From Hoplostethus atlanticus (lineage: Eukaryota; Chordata; Actinopteri; Trachichthyiformes; Trachichthyidae), in assembly GCA_034670405.1 (NCBI GenBank), contig JAXDDX010000056.1, positions 2,633,001 through 2,697,000 of the forward strand: DNA of 64,000 bases. Direction: 5' to 3'. The stretch's first letter is position 1; each line of letters starts with the position of its first letter. The notes beneath the pieces are model-generated. The model saw nothing but the letters and a program-made list of their open reading frames with translations. It was not told the origin of the DNA and made no database searches. Positions 33,826 through 46,500 of the stretch are shown here, one piece after another. A program made the translations under genes and the position numbers.

Positions 33826-35525
33826 GATGTTTGTTTAGTGAATCCTATTAATCAGCATGGTGTATGTCACTAATGGTTTATAAATTACCACAACTGTCCA
33901 TATTTTTCTGTGTTCCTAGACATTACAAACTGCATCCTATGATTTGCAAAAAATAAAGCTATTATGCTATTCCTGTTCTCATTGCTAATTTGTGTGTGTG
34001 TGTGTATGTAATGCACTATTTTGTGTGTTTGTGAGAATGCATTTTCATGTGTGTCTGTTTTTGTATGTGAGCGTGTGTTTCTGTGTAAAAGAGAGACAAG
34101 AGAGTCCAAATCCTCCTCTTGTATTGAAGCAACAGATCGTTTGTTAGCTGTGAACGACTTAGAGAATAGAGAGGTAATGAGGGCAAGCAGTCATGCAGAG
34201 TTCAGCCCTAAAGCTAGCGGCCCATTATAAAGTCAGACTCATTACAGAGAGAGAGAGAGAGAAACTGACATATAAGACATTGCATGCACACACACACACA
34301 CACACACGCAGGTACACACACATACAGATGTGCATGCTTCCTTCCCTGGCGTTGCCCTTTCTCTCTTTCTGCTCTAGTTCCTCGTCGTTTAACATCATTT
34401 GAAGTCCCACAAAGTCAACGGCGGTGCAGAAGTGAACAGCATCCTTTTAGCATTGGGATGTCCAGATTTAGAAAAGACACAACCGAGGGGTATGGGGATG
34501 AGCACACACACACACACACTTATGAATGAGGGCACAGAAAGGCTAATGGTTCATTCAGTCCTCGGCACATTGGCAGTTGAATATATTTTAAACAAGTTAA
34601 AAAAACATGAGGGGTACTTGATTTACGTTAATGTTTTGAGCTATTTAAGTTAAATCAAGCACGTCTCAACTAGTGCAAATTCCTGACACAGTATGTAGGA
34701 AGTTTAGTTAAGACAAAATATGTAATGCATCCTTCAATCAATTTGTACAGTTTCTGGATAAACCTGGGAGAATGAGGGTTGTGTCATTTCTATCATTGAT
34801 TTAAATCTTTATGCTATTTGATAAAGGAAAACTAAAAGCCTTGTAAGCAACTGATAATGTAATAACGTAATAGAATTTAACATTTAAATGGTTAAAGTTT
34901 AACGGTTGTGATCAAACCTGTTAAAGTAATAATTCCCAGATACTGTACAGCGTTACAGCGATATTTTTTAACAGATGAGGTAATGATAATATTGATTAAT
35001 AATAATGTATTAATTGAAGATATTATTATTATTATTTCTGTTCTTATGTGTTACTACATTATTAGTCAACATTATTATTATGTCTTCAGTGAAAAACATT
35101 ATGTTAGTAATCACTGGTTAACGTGTTAATCTGGTGTTATTGCATTAGCTGGGAACAGGTTTGATCACCTTTTCAGCCCATTTAGATGATCATTTTAGTA
35201 CATAGTAACACAGTTATTACACTATCTGACAGTTTTGGTACTTTATCAATCACTACAAGCCTAAATCCAAGTCAAGTGATATTTCTCTCTCATTCAAGAG
35301 CTCCAAGGCCTAAGATTCACCTCACACTCACATTATAACACTGTAAAGCACTTGTTGTGCTCTGTGGAAACTGTGGGTCAAAGAGTTAAGACCCCACTTT
35401 TGTATCACGGCTGAGATTTTGTACTTTTAAAATCCACTCTTTGCAGTGCAAAATCAGTTTTTAACTGATTTGTGGTTCCTCCTTTGTTGTCTTCCATAGT
35501 CTATTAATTAATACAAGGAGTGCAT

Positions 35526-35765
35526 GATGATGAGGAAGAGGAGGAGGAGGTGGGTGAGGAAGAGGAGAAGTAGGGGGAAGAGGAGGGGGAGGAAGAGGAG
35601 GAGGAGGGAGAGAAGGCAGAAGAGGAGGAACATGGGGGTGTGAAGAAGAGGAGGAGGGGGAGGAGGAGGAGAAGGCATAGGAGGGGGAGGACGAGAAAGA
35701 GGAGCAGGAAGAGGAGGGCAAGGAGGAGGAAGATGAGAAAGAAGAAGAGGAGGGGGAAGAGGATG
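35526..35765 (+). repeat. 240-bp polypurine (GGA/GAG/GAA) tract
   Basis: Almost pure A/G on the plus strand with only scattered T or C. Reading frames through it give meaningless poly-Glu/Gly or poly-Ser/Pro proteins. No splice context supports coding. Confidence 0.9.
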
Positions 35766-36459
35766 CCTTTAAGCCACAGCTTGTATTCAACTAGAGAAAG
35801 ATAAAGAATAGATGTACAGATATTGTAGCAGACAATCATTTACAGAATTACATGAAGCAAGACATAACCAGCATGGCAACCATCACCAGACAAACCTAAA
35901 GAAATATATTACAGGTTATATAATAAGGAGAAGAAGTTTTTTTTTAATATTTCCTTTGTAATCCTGTGCATGGTTTAGCAGCTCACTACACACTCACATG
36001 ACCACCTCCGCTCCTGTTACATAAGCAACCACCGACATGTGCAAGGAACTTATAGGAGCCAGTGTGACACATCTGCCAGAAGATGGCACCCTTGGCTGCA
36101 TGGTGAAAAAAAAAATGAAAAAAAGAAAAGAAAAATAAAGCCATATACAATTTTGCAGTGAGGGAAGAAATGCCCGGATTAGATCGTAAACAACAACCAT
36201 GGAAGCGCAGAGAGCATCCCTGCGACGGACAGATGACAAACGGAGGCTCTTCTTGATCCTGATGTAGTCAGATAGTGAGAATAAACCGTCGCTGTCGAGG
36301 GCGTTGATGTCCAAGCGATAAACTGCAAGACATCATCTGGAGAGAGTGAGTCTATCTTCATGTCCTGTGATGTATGTTCCGTCTAATATGTTGAAACTTA
36401 CATGAATGCAGAGGGGATAGGGGACAACGTGAATGTTCACGCGCTCTGTCTGGCATCAT

Positions 36460-36700
36460 ATTCTTCCTTACGAAAAACAACTACATTAATCCTATGATAC
36501 ATTTTAGAGGGATACCAGGAAGTGCGTATAGGAATATTAGAGGGGTAACATAGGAGAAAAATGTGATAAAGTACGATAAGGACACCACAAACTCACTATT
36601 GAGTACCGTCGACACACTGTAAGTCCCTTTAGGAATATTATAGGAATATTAGTTGTAGTGATTTTTCATTAACGTCCTGAACGTGCAGCCTCACATCATA
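36460..36700 (+). repeat. Dispersed repeat family A, copy 3
   Basis: Shares cctatgatacatt, gataccag, gataaagtacgataagg, aaactcactattgagtacc and aggaatattataggaatatt with the copies at 8620-8910 and 9085-9470. Confidence 0.65.
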
Positions 36701-36925
36701 TTCTAATTTAAATTAGAATTGAACACGGATTCGAGCACGAGGATGTTTGATAGGATTACAGTTTATCAGGTTGTTAGGCGACGTGATGAAAACCGTGTAG
36801 AAGTTGTGAAAAATGGATGTATGCAGAATAACCCATTTAGTCGCTTTAAGGTGCTGTGGCGGCATCAGCTGCACGCGCCCCCGCTGTACATGGTCACGTC
36901 GGTGTGTGGCAACATGCATGAGAAA

Positions 36926-36940
36926 ACACACGCGCGCACG

Positions 36941-36983
<43 letters not shown>
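36926..36983. repeat. (CA)n/(CGCA)n microsatellite
   Basis: acacacgcgcgcacgcacgc leads into about 20 CA units. Confidence 0.95.
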
Positions 36984-36985
<2 letters not shown>

Positions 36986-37865
36986 CCCCACTGACACTCA
37001 CTTGTGCAATTAGTTTCAAATTCAAATAGGATTGCAGACAAATTATTGGCTGCACAAACAACAAACAATTGTACCAAATATAGTTTTCATTTGAGCTTTC
37101 TCTCAGTTACTTGGTGCAATTGACATATTGCAATTAGTGACATATGCCATTATACTACCTTACAGTAATAAGAGTGCAGTATGGGTGACCCTATATGAAT
37201 GGAAGCCCTGAGCCTGACAGTGTTGGTGCCATGCTCTACTCATTGAGATTCACAGGACTGGGTAGGGGGACTGGAGGGGGATGGCATAGCTATTGATTTA
37301 AGCAAAAGGAAGGAAGGAAAAGAATAAGTAAGGGTTGCATAGAAGCAATCTTACAATCCTGGAGCTGCTTAAAGTTTTGATGTTTTTCAACAGCCCAAGT
37401 ACTTGCATTGCACATTACATCCAAATCAGTACACGTTTAGAGAGATTTTTCCTTCAACAACTTAAAATGGATTTACACCTGTCTGACTACAGTGTGAGTG
37501 GCACCTTAGTGGCTCAGCCGAGTCTATACATTATTCTTATTCTGTGGTGCACATGGGTCAGTCACTGCTCCCAGCGTTTGTACCATGTGTCACATTCCAT
37601 GTTGTAGAAAGCAAGGCATTCACATGACTGCTAATGTGTTGCCAGAGACGTATTGCAGCATGCAGTTCTCATGCCCTGAGACCACTCATGCTGAAAACAT
37701 AAGTTTCATGAGGTGGAAATAGTGTTTATATGACCCGGCTCTGCCATTGCCTGTCCATCCAACCTCTGCAGTGTTTGGAGGCCATGGTTTTCCCTGGCTT
37801 TTTGAGAAACTAAGTGATACATTTTCTATTGTAATGAGAAAGATGAAGATCACACAATAAAGTTT

Positions 37866-37995
37866 GTTCGACGGGTAGAGCAAGGTACCAACGCTGCCAG
37901 GGTTTGTGATTTGGTTCCAACTGGGGATACTCAGAAAACAGATGTATGCTCTCAGGCTGCTTGGATGAAGGTGTCTACCATATAGCGTAAAAATG
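37866..37995 (+). repeat. tRNA-derived SINE, plus strand
   Basis: A-box-like gggtagagcaaggtaccaac and B-box-like GATTTGGTTCC are spaced as in a tRNA, followed by tgtatgctctcaggctgctt and ggatgaaggtgtct, which match the body and tail of salmonid/teleost SINEs known to me. Confidence 0.65.
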
Positions 37996-38009
37996 AGGAA
38001 CCCTGTCTG

Positions 38010-38190
38010 AAGCCTCCCACTGAGAAATCTTACATTAGTTAGCTGTTATGTTCCCATAACTGAAAGGTCATAGGTTTGATCCCCATATTAGCCAGTGTGT
38101 CCATCACCAGTTACAGGTATGTATCCTGCGAAATGGCTGTGAAATGTACTTGAGTAAAACCATCAGCTAAATGCCTAAAATGGAAATATG
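38010..38190 (+). repeat. Second SINE-like segment
   Basis: ctgaaaggtcataggtttga then tcccc supplies a B-box-like element, and cttgagtaaaaccatcagct plus aaatgcctaaaatg resembles the usual SINE 3' tail (…gtctgctaaatg…). It directly follows the segment at 37866-37995. Confidence 0.55.
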
Positions 38191-38550
38191 ACATTTTTTG
38201 TGTGCTTGTGTGTTAAGTGTCCTTTCAACTAACTCAAGCAAAGTGCCTGATGGCGTCTTAGTTGGTGCTGTTTTCAAATGTTCTCAACTTCCTTCGGGGT
38301 GGAAGAAGTTGGAAGACAGGATATAAAGACAGTGTAAAGCGTGCTGTGATGTAACATAGCCATTATTATTCTCACTCCTGCACAAACTAATAGTTATTGA
38401 GTTATTTTCAACCTGGGAGTTGTTCAGAATGAAGCACTCTGCCAAGCCTGAAGGAGCAGCCATAGTTTAGACACAAAGACAACCCTTTGAGTCTACAACA
38501 TAACTCCCACTTCACCAGTACTGCTTTTTCTCCTTGCATTTATCTCACTT

Positions 38551-38553
<3 letters not shown>

Positions 38554-38591
<38 letters not shown>

Positions 38592-38597
38592 TCTCAG
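38554..38597. repeat. (CT)n microsatellite
   Basis: About 20 CT units roughly 0.2 kb upstream of the probable cnst promoter. Confidence 0.9.
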
Positions 38598-38771
38598 TCA
38601 TCTCAGCTCTAGAGGAAAGAACATATTGCATTCATGCCCCTGAAAATGACAGAGACTTAAGTTCACGACCTCTATAAAATGTGTTTATCTTATTTCTAAC
38701 AGGTTGTCTGCTGTAAGCGAGAAGAAGAAAAACCATACAGACTGCAGAGACGAGCCTCAAGAGCACTGAGA

Positions 38772-38788
38772 ACTACATTTCCCATAAT
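38772..38788 (+). promoter_or_regulatory. cnst: ZNF143/THAP11-type (SBS) promoter motif, probable cnst promoter
   Basis: ACTACATTTCCCATAAT closely follows the long ZNF143 (Staf) consensus ACTACAATTCCCANNATGC. In vertebrates this motif marks CpG-type promoters just upstream of the start site. The cnst ATG lies 0.4 kb downstream at 39191, so a 5' UTR beginning around 38800-38900 is inferred. Confidence 0.5.
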
Positions 38789-39190
38789 TCTCTAGCGCTG
38801 CTATTGTAGACTATGCTGGACATTTCAAATCTCTCTTTGCCCGACCACCCAAGAGAAGTGGTAGAGGATTAAATCCTGTGCTCCTTCAAGAGTGATCGCA
38901 ACCCCAGCCTGCTGAAACACATGAAGAGCATAAAGAGCTAAAGAGCTATTTCCAAACTCCATTTTGTAGTACTTAAGACTCCCTTGGATCTTTCCCAAGT
39001 ACTTATACCCACTCAGAGCTTCACCAAGTATCTCACTCAAAGGAAGCAGCCTGCAAAAAGTCAACAGCAACTGATATTTTTCCAGTGAGATTGAGTGCGA
39101 GTCTCAATCTCTGCCACGGCCCACTGGAGGGTCTCCAAGCAGCTTCTGGGGAACGTCCACACAAAGAAGACCATCGAGGTGACAGAGGTG

Positions 39191-39858
39191 ATGGGTAACA
39201 AGAACACCAGCCCCCACAAAGGTCCCGAGAAAGGGGAGGGGGTGTCCAACGATGGTGCTGCAGGTATAATAACTTTTTTTCCCCCATCTTATTTTTGTCT
39301 GAAATGTGATTGCTGTGAGTTTTTATGTCTGTGGACCCCAGAAGAACTGTCTTTCTCTGCAGTGTCAGCTAATGGTCGATGGTAACGACACTGTACAATA
39401 TAATATTCATTAAGGCTCATTCACTGACATGCCTCACAGCATTAGTTTATTGCCTTTAAACCACCCTAGACCGACATCAGTACTCTAGTAGCAGTGAGAG
39501 AAAGAGAGTGAAGTGATAATGCACATTATTCTGCAGAGAGCTGCTGATTGAAAGCTTTGCAGGATAAGTCTAAGCTTCGCTCCCATCTGTGGAACATGAT
39601 TTCCTCACATACTGTAATAGTGGCTCGGTATAAACAGGGCTTAAGACGATCAGGATGATACAAAGCCTTTGGGAAGCTTTGTCGGATGCTATTGGATGCT
39701 TATACTGTACAGTGCAGCTGGACTTGATAAGCGATGCCGTATAACAATTTGATGCAGTTAATAGTGACTAATTGTCACAGTAATGGCTGCAGGCATGCGG
39801 CTGACAGCCTGCTTGTCTGTCTGCTTCAGCATCAACCACCTCCTTCGGGGCTGCCATG

Positions 39859-39907
<49 letters not shown>

Positions 39908-42900
39908 CATACAAGCTATGGTGGTCAAAGCTATAAAAGGTAGAAAACTGGATCTTTTGAAAGTGTTTGTTGTGTTATTTGGTCTTTTGCAAGCTGGTGA
40001 AAGATGCTGAGGCCCAGTGAGGTGTAGCTTACACTAGTAAACCTGACACCAATGTTCTCCACCCAGAGGAGAGTTAATGAATGTGTTTTTTTATAAACTA
40101 CACATAATTATAGAATAGAATAGAATAGAATAGAATAGAATAGAATAGAAACGATCAGCTAAGATTTCAGTTGAGGTTTTGGTTCATATGTGTATACATG
40201 TTCACTTATATAAGTATAAATATGAATTAGCACAATATTTCGCAATCCATATTTAAGTAAGCAGTCAAGACTGTTAGTAACGTCAGTAATATATCTAAGT
40301 AATCCATACCCTCACTCTTCTACGTAATGTGTTAACATGTATATTCTATTTTATCACTTTTATTGTATTATTATTTTTTATCGCTTCTAGTTTTTATTGC
40401 TTATTTTATATTCTACAGTCTTTGTGTGCTTATATTCTATTCTCTCTCTCCTTGCTGAATCCCATGACTTTGCTGCTGCACTGACCTAATTTCCCTGCAG
40501 TTTACAGAGTAAGATGCCACAAACAGGTTCATCCGTAACATGAGGATAAAATTGAAATAACGTGATGCGCGTTTCTGCTGATGTGTGTTTCTAGGAAGTG
40601 TCTCCAGAGATGAACCCCCGGGCCCCAGCCCAGAGCTGCTGGCCTCCCTGCAGTCCCTAGGAGAGGACAGTGACTACACACTGCTGCCACACTCTCTACA
40701 CCAGGTGTGTGTGTGTGTGTGTGTGTGTTTCTGTATATGTGTGTGATGAGTGTTTTAGAGAGGGAGGGAGGAGCTAAATACACTACAATATATTTTCGCA
40801 CAACCCAGGGGGGAATATGTGCCTTTATTTAGTAAAACAGAACAGCTTCATATTGCAGCTGGTATGTATCAAGAATATCAGTTAGGTTTGTTCTTTTCTT
40901 CTTTCTTTGTTTTCTTTCTTTGTTTCTTTGTTTCTTCCTTCCTTCCTTCCTTCCTTCCTTCCTTCCTTCCTTCCCTCCCTGCCTGTTTCATTGCAATGCC
41001 AATTCAAGCCAATAGGACTTCCCTCAAAGTTGCATACAAGTAATCTCAAACAGTTTCAGTACTTATTCTAACTATTAGTACAGGTTATGGAAGTAAGTGC
41101 AATGGCTTGCATGCAATGTTCTCCTCTAATCGTCTGGCTCCTACCGCCTCCACGGCCTCAGATCATGATTACTGTGTTCAAAGAGACACGCTAATTATAT
41201 CATAGTTTAACTGGTTTGGTTTGTGTACTGCTGAAAAAGAGCAAACCACAAGACCGTCTGTCTTCATGTTGCTCACATATTATGCCGTGGACCAGAAATT
41301 CCCAACTACACTTAGACAATATGACTGATTTGTCTCAGCTATGTTCCCTGAGAAAATTGTAGTTTAATTTGCCTCACTGACATCATCTAGTAATCACTGC
41401 TGTTCTTCCTCAAGTACTAAGAAAGGAAAGGAGAGGCAACGCTGATGCTGACGGCTGATGTTAACATCAAGCCAGTACAATCAGTGGCAGACTTTGCGTT
41501 GGTGCGGTTTGAGCTGAGACACACAAGTTATTGTGTGTCTCACATTGCTTATTCTTGTCTTATGAAACAAGAAGGCAGTGCAAGACAAGACAGACTATAG
41601 GGTTATAAATAATACAGAGGGGACATTTAGCAGTGACCTGGTCAGTGTCTCTCATACTGTATCCATTGCGACATGGAGGTCCATATTTGGTCGTATCTAT
41701 TTAGAGCTGCTATTTTGGCGTACTAAATAGGAATACTTGAATTTGTTTGTAGGAAATTGAAGTTACCCAAGATGGAACAAGTCAGGAATATCTCAGATAA
41801 AAGTTTTAACTTGCACAGAGAGGTAGAATGGGGACAGCCAACCTCAGATGTAACACTTGTTGTTCACATCTGGTTGGCATGTTGCTGCAGATGATGCTTT
41901 GTGAATATGGTGTGTGTAGAGCATACAGTATGCTGTTTAAATAGTCTCGACAAGGGGTGTGAAATTCATTAGAAATATTATCATTAATAGTCCCATCACA
42001 TTGATATAGATATAGTCTTTAAATAGTTGATGTTTTAGATTACATCTGTCTTTACCCTAGAACCTCATTTATCCCTGCAGAGATAGTAGAGAATTAAATG
42101 TATGTATTGAAATTCCACTTAAAAGCTTATTCACAACGTGAACTATTCCTTGGCTCTCTCTGAAACAAATGAACAGTTTAAATGCATCTACTTGCATATA
42201 TCTGCAAGGAAATTATGGCTATTACATACATATACATGCATATATTTTTCCATTTCTGCAATATGCCTATTTGATGGAAGGTTGATTAATGTATATGAGA
42301 TTTAGATAAACAAGGTTGTACAATGCTGTTTAAGCTCAATACTTTCCTGCCTCTGCCAGACTGAAAGCAAAAAACTAAATATCATCCATCCATCCATCCA
42401 TCCATCTATCCATCCATCCATCCATCCATCATAAATATCTGTTTTAGATAATATGCCCTTACAAAATTATGGATAGGGGGGCAATTTGAGTGGGGATGAG
42501 TGGTAAAGGCAGTTAACCTTGTAGAATAACCATAGAATTTCAGAGAAAGCTGAATGGAAACATTCCCATCCCTGGTGGGAGAAAGCTGAGAGAGGCGCTA
42601 ATCCCAACCATACGTAGTAACATGTGACTTCATGTCATAAAGGTCGTCTCTTGGTATGATGCTGCCATGTGACCTTCACCTTTGAAGAGATTTGGTGAAT
42701 TTCAACTGAAAACATCTCATTTGATCAAGCAGTCTAATTCGTGTTGGATAATAATGCAGTGATGTTGGAAGTACTAAGAAAAGGAAAGACTCAGCCATCA
42801 ATGTTGTTGGATCAGCCTTTTCTGTCTTTCTACCATACCGACACTATATGCTTTGTTGCTTCATGGTAATCGATCAAACTGAAGTGCTGTCAAACACGCG

Positions 42901-43538
42901 GAGCACAGATTTGTCACGTGACGAGATATTTTGAGTCTGTCTGTGTGAGTCAGTTCACCTCCTCTGCTCAATCAACTCGCTCTTCTTTTTTTTCCAGATT
43001 GCGGAGGCCTACTCGCTCAAAGAAGACTGTATCCTTTCAAGAACTCAGTGACATTACGTCTCATTATTTCTCATTTGCCACGCGTTAGTATTTACCAGCT
43101 GTGTTGTGACAGAGCTAGAATGACACTTGCAATGATTGGACAAAAGAAAGTAGAAATGAGCGGTTTCCCCTGTATGGGGTAAGTGTTTCCATCTGTGTTG
43201 GTTAAACAGGAGTTTCCCCTCGGCAGGGGGATCCTCAAGCGGAGCAGAATCGTGGCTTTTCAACTTGTCATTTCTTCCAGGAAGGGGTTTGTCCTGGGCT
43301 GCTGAAGGCTGTAAAAGGATGTCAAAAGTTATAGGATTCAGGAATAAAAAGACTAGAAGCACAAAAATAGAACATAAAAGGAGCAATAAAAACAGTAAAA
43401 ATAAGTAAAGCAATAAAATAATAAAGCAGTTAAATAGAATATAAACACGAATTGTGGGGTTATATGAACTTATATAATCTGTCTGTCTGTCTGCCTCTAT
43501 GTCTGTCTATCTATCTAAGTATGTATAAACAAATAAAT

Positions 43539-43570
<32 letters not shown>

Positions 43571-46500
43571 GCAGATAGATAGACATCGTCTCTGTTGTCC
43601 TAATTAGTTGTATGGAAACACTAAAGATGATGGCAGAGAGCACAAGGTTCCTACTGTTTATCTGCCTGCCTGCCTGCCTGTCAAACTGACCAGCTTCTTG
43701 TCTGTATTTCTGTCTGTGCTGTTGTCCGTCTATTGGTCTGTTTCTCAGTCGGTGGGTGTTCCCCATTTTGGCTGAGAGCCCCGAAGGCTTGCAGTAGTTT
43801 CCTCTAGCTTTGGCTCACAGGGCCTGTTTGTGCTGTTGCCTTGGTAACTGTCCTGCGGCAGGGAGGACAGCGAGTGTGTGTGTGTGTGTGTGTGTAACAG
43901 AGTGAGAGGGAGATGATGAGAAAGATTTAAGGTAGAGAAAAATGTCCAGTGGTTTGAGGCTAAAGGGGAGGGAGTGTGTGGGAATTTTGGACCACACTGT
44001 GGCGGACTGGTAGGGTGGTGAGAGAGGAGGTGGGGCGTTGATTAGGAAACACTTTCGTCTGGATCGACCACAGTAACATCCCATTTAGATACAGAAACTA
44101 TTGCACAGGCCTACAAAACATTTGCGTAATTTAGCAGACAGTTATTTCAACACGCCTTCGGTTATTGCAGCTAATATTCTTGTGAATGTTTACAGATGTT
44201 TCGGACCAGACTGGGCATTTCAGTCGTCATTCCTGAGTCTGAAAACACAAATAATTTATAATTATTAGGAGTATATCTCTGCACAGAAAGGGCTCACAAG
44301 TTGATTTAAAATGACCTTTAAAATAAATAAAATAAATCCTAAGAAATCCTTTAATTTGATCCTTTAACTATTGTCAGAGCGCTAAGGCTCTGATCTTTGT
44401 ACTCCTTACTATTAGGTGCTTGTAATGTTGGTGATCTATTTATTTGCTGTTGCAGCCATTGTGGGAGACTCTGAATAACAGCCAATGTAAAGTATTGAGT
44501 CTTCAACCTTAAAAAAACGACTCCTATGAACTTGCTGCAGTGTTTTTCAGGAAAAGGTTCTTATGTGTGGCTCCGTCTCCATTCATCCCCTTTCACAATG
44601 ACCGTATTCACATCCAGTCTGGGTCAGTGTGTAATTTCCTCTGCATTTTGCTGTCTTTGATGCTATCAGACAAGGCGGCCATGCAGTTCCTGTCTTTTCA
44701 TTTTTGCGAGCAGGCAGGGTTTCAGGCTAAAGGACACTTTGACAGGATGGTTGTTGATGGACACTTGACCTATTTCAGTGATTAAACCTGCGACTTTTTG
44801 GTTATGGGATAGTCTTTCTAACTAGATCACCTGAAGACCGCCTGTCAGTATTTATAGCCCATGTGTTTGTTATTGTAAGGCATATGTCTGTTGGGCCCCT
44901 ACATAACAAGAGTACTGATATTTTTACCAGGGCAAATCCAAATATTATGTATTAATTTAAGTATAAATGTATGTTTTGTTGTAATACTGGTTAAGAACCC
45001 CTGTTACCATTATCATTGGGTGTGTGTTAATATATGTTGGTGTCTTTAACTTGACCATTTCCTGTCTTTCGTATTTAAAAGGTATTATACCACTGCTGCT
45101 GGATGAAAATATCAAATCTTAAACGTAAAAAATAATCTTTCACGAAATAAAAATAAAAACCTAGATCGATGAATAAAACTAGAATGGCCAGGGGAACTTT
45201 CAATTCATGCAAAACCATGGAAATCACCAAAATTGTTAGCAGAATGTTTTCATGTGACAGCAGTGACATTTTCTTGTATCGCTGGATGTGTGTTTCTGTA
45301 TGTTGCTGTCTTTAACTGGAGATACCACCAGACCAGTGGGCCATCCAGTTCCTACAGCTGGAGAAGCTCTACCATGAACGCCTGGTGTCCAACCTCGCCG
45401 CCCTGCAGGGGAACTGGGGTACTGCGTGCAACCTATTGCTGTGACCTCAGTACAGCAAATCAACTGTTCCTGTTAATGATCAAAGAGCAGAATGTGTCTA
45501 AAAATCAGTGTTGCAAGTGTGCATCAATGTGTGCGAGAGAGACAGAGTGTGTATGAGTGTGTGTTTACTTGCACATGTGTGTGCGTGTGTGCACTTAGCT
45601 CTGTGTTTACGTGTTAACCTGTACACTACATGTGTTCCCAGAGAGCCAGTGGAACGAGAGGAGGAACGCTGAGAGCAGTGTGTCTGCCGAGACCAACAGC
45701 ATCGGTCAGGATCACGTGGAGATTCTGAGCCAGATCTGCAGGATGCACCACAGGTACGTTAGCACAGAGCCCAGACACACACCAACCATCAAATGAAATC
45801 TGGAAAGGCTTCTGAAACTGGTGTCTGATGAAGCAGGAGATGCGAGACAGCGAGTTAGTAAAAAAAATAGGGAGGTCAGTTCATAAAGGCCTTTGTCTTA
45901 TTTTGTGAACAGCCACAACACTGCTTCCCCCAGACAACAACTGACTTTAAATACTTTTCAGCATTACTTTTACATTTATCCATGCATTCAATGGGGTTAT
46001 CTGTTTGCTGTAGTTTGTAAATGTGACTTCATACCTGTAAGCTTGAAAAGACAGCACTCCCATACCTTGGTGCATGCCCAGACAGAAACCTTAGTAAACA
46101 AGTTTCAGCTTCTACTCATGCCATTCCCACTTCCTCCCTTTATTATCATCTGCGTCAGGCAGACTACCGTAACTGACTGCTGACTTTTTGTCTCCCATGT
46201 GGAAAAGAATGTGGTATGAACTGTGAAACAGGGACCTAAGCCAACCCATTGATAATGCATTAGAGATAAATTGAAAATACATCACTATGAATGGGTAAAT
46301 CAATACCAAGGTTTCTGCAGGATGCTGATTTTCTCTAGACATACAGTAGAGAGATAGGGAGAGATAGGTTTGCATGCCAGACGTCTCCGTGCCCCACCTA
46401 TAATGTGTCTCTTTTGGTATGTTATTTGATGTAGGCGGCATTGATTCAGCTGGAGACCAGATGTCATCCTGCATTAAAGGCCGGCAGACATTTTTAGCTG

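Larger units (their letters stand above)
31764..38760. other. Gene-free region between kif26b and cnst
   Basis: About 7 kb with no exon I can support. It holds the kif26b 3' UTR, a minus-strand SINE (32095-32275), CA arrays, a polypurine tract (35526-35765), a family A repeat (36460-36700), and two SINE-like segments (37866-38190). Human neighbours SMYD3 and TFB2M were looked for by eye and not seen. Confidence 0.7.

Noticed and set aside
35461-35839. Ser/Pro- and Leu-rich open frames of over 100 codons
   Set aside because: They translate the polypurine tract; no splice sites or conserved motifs support coding.
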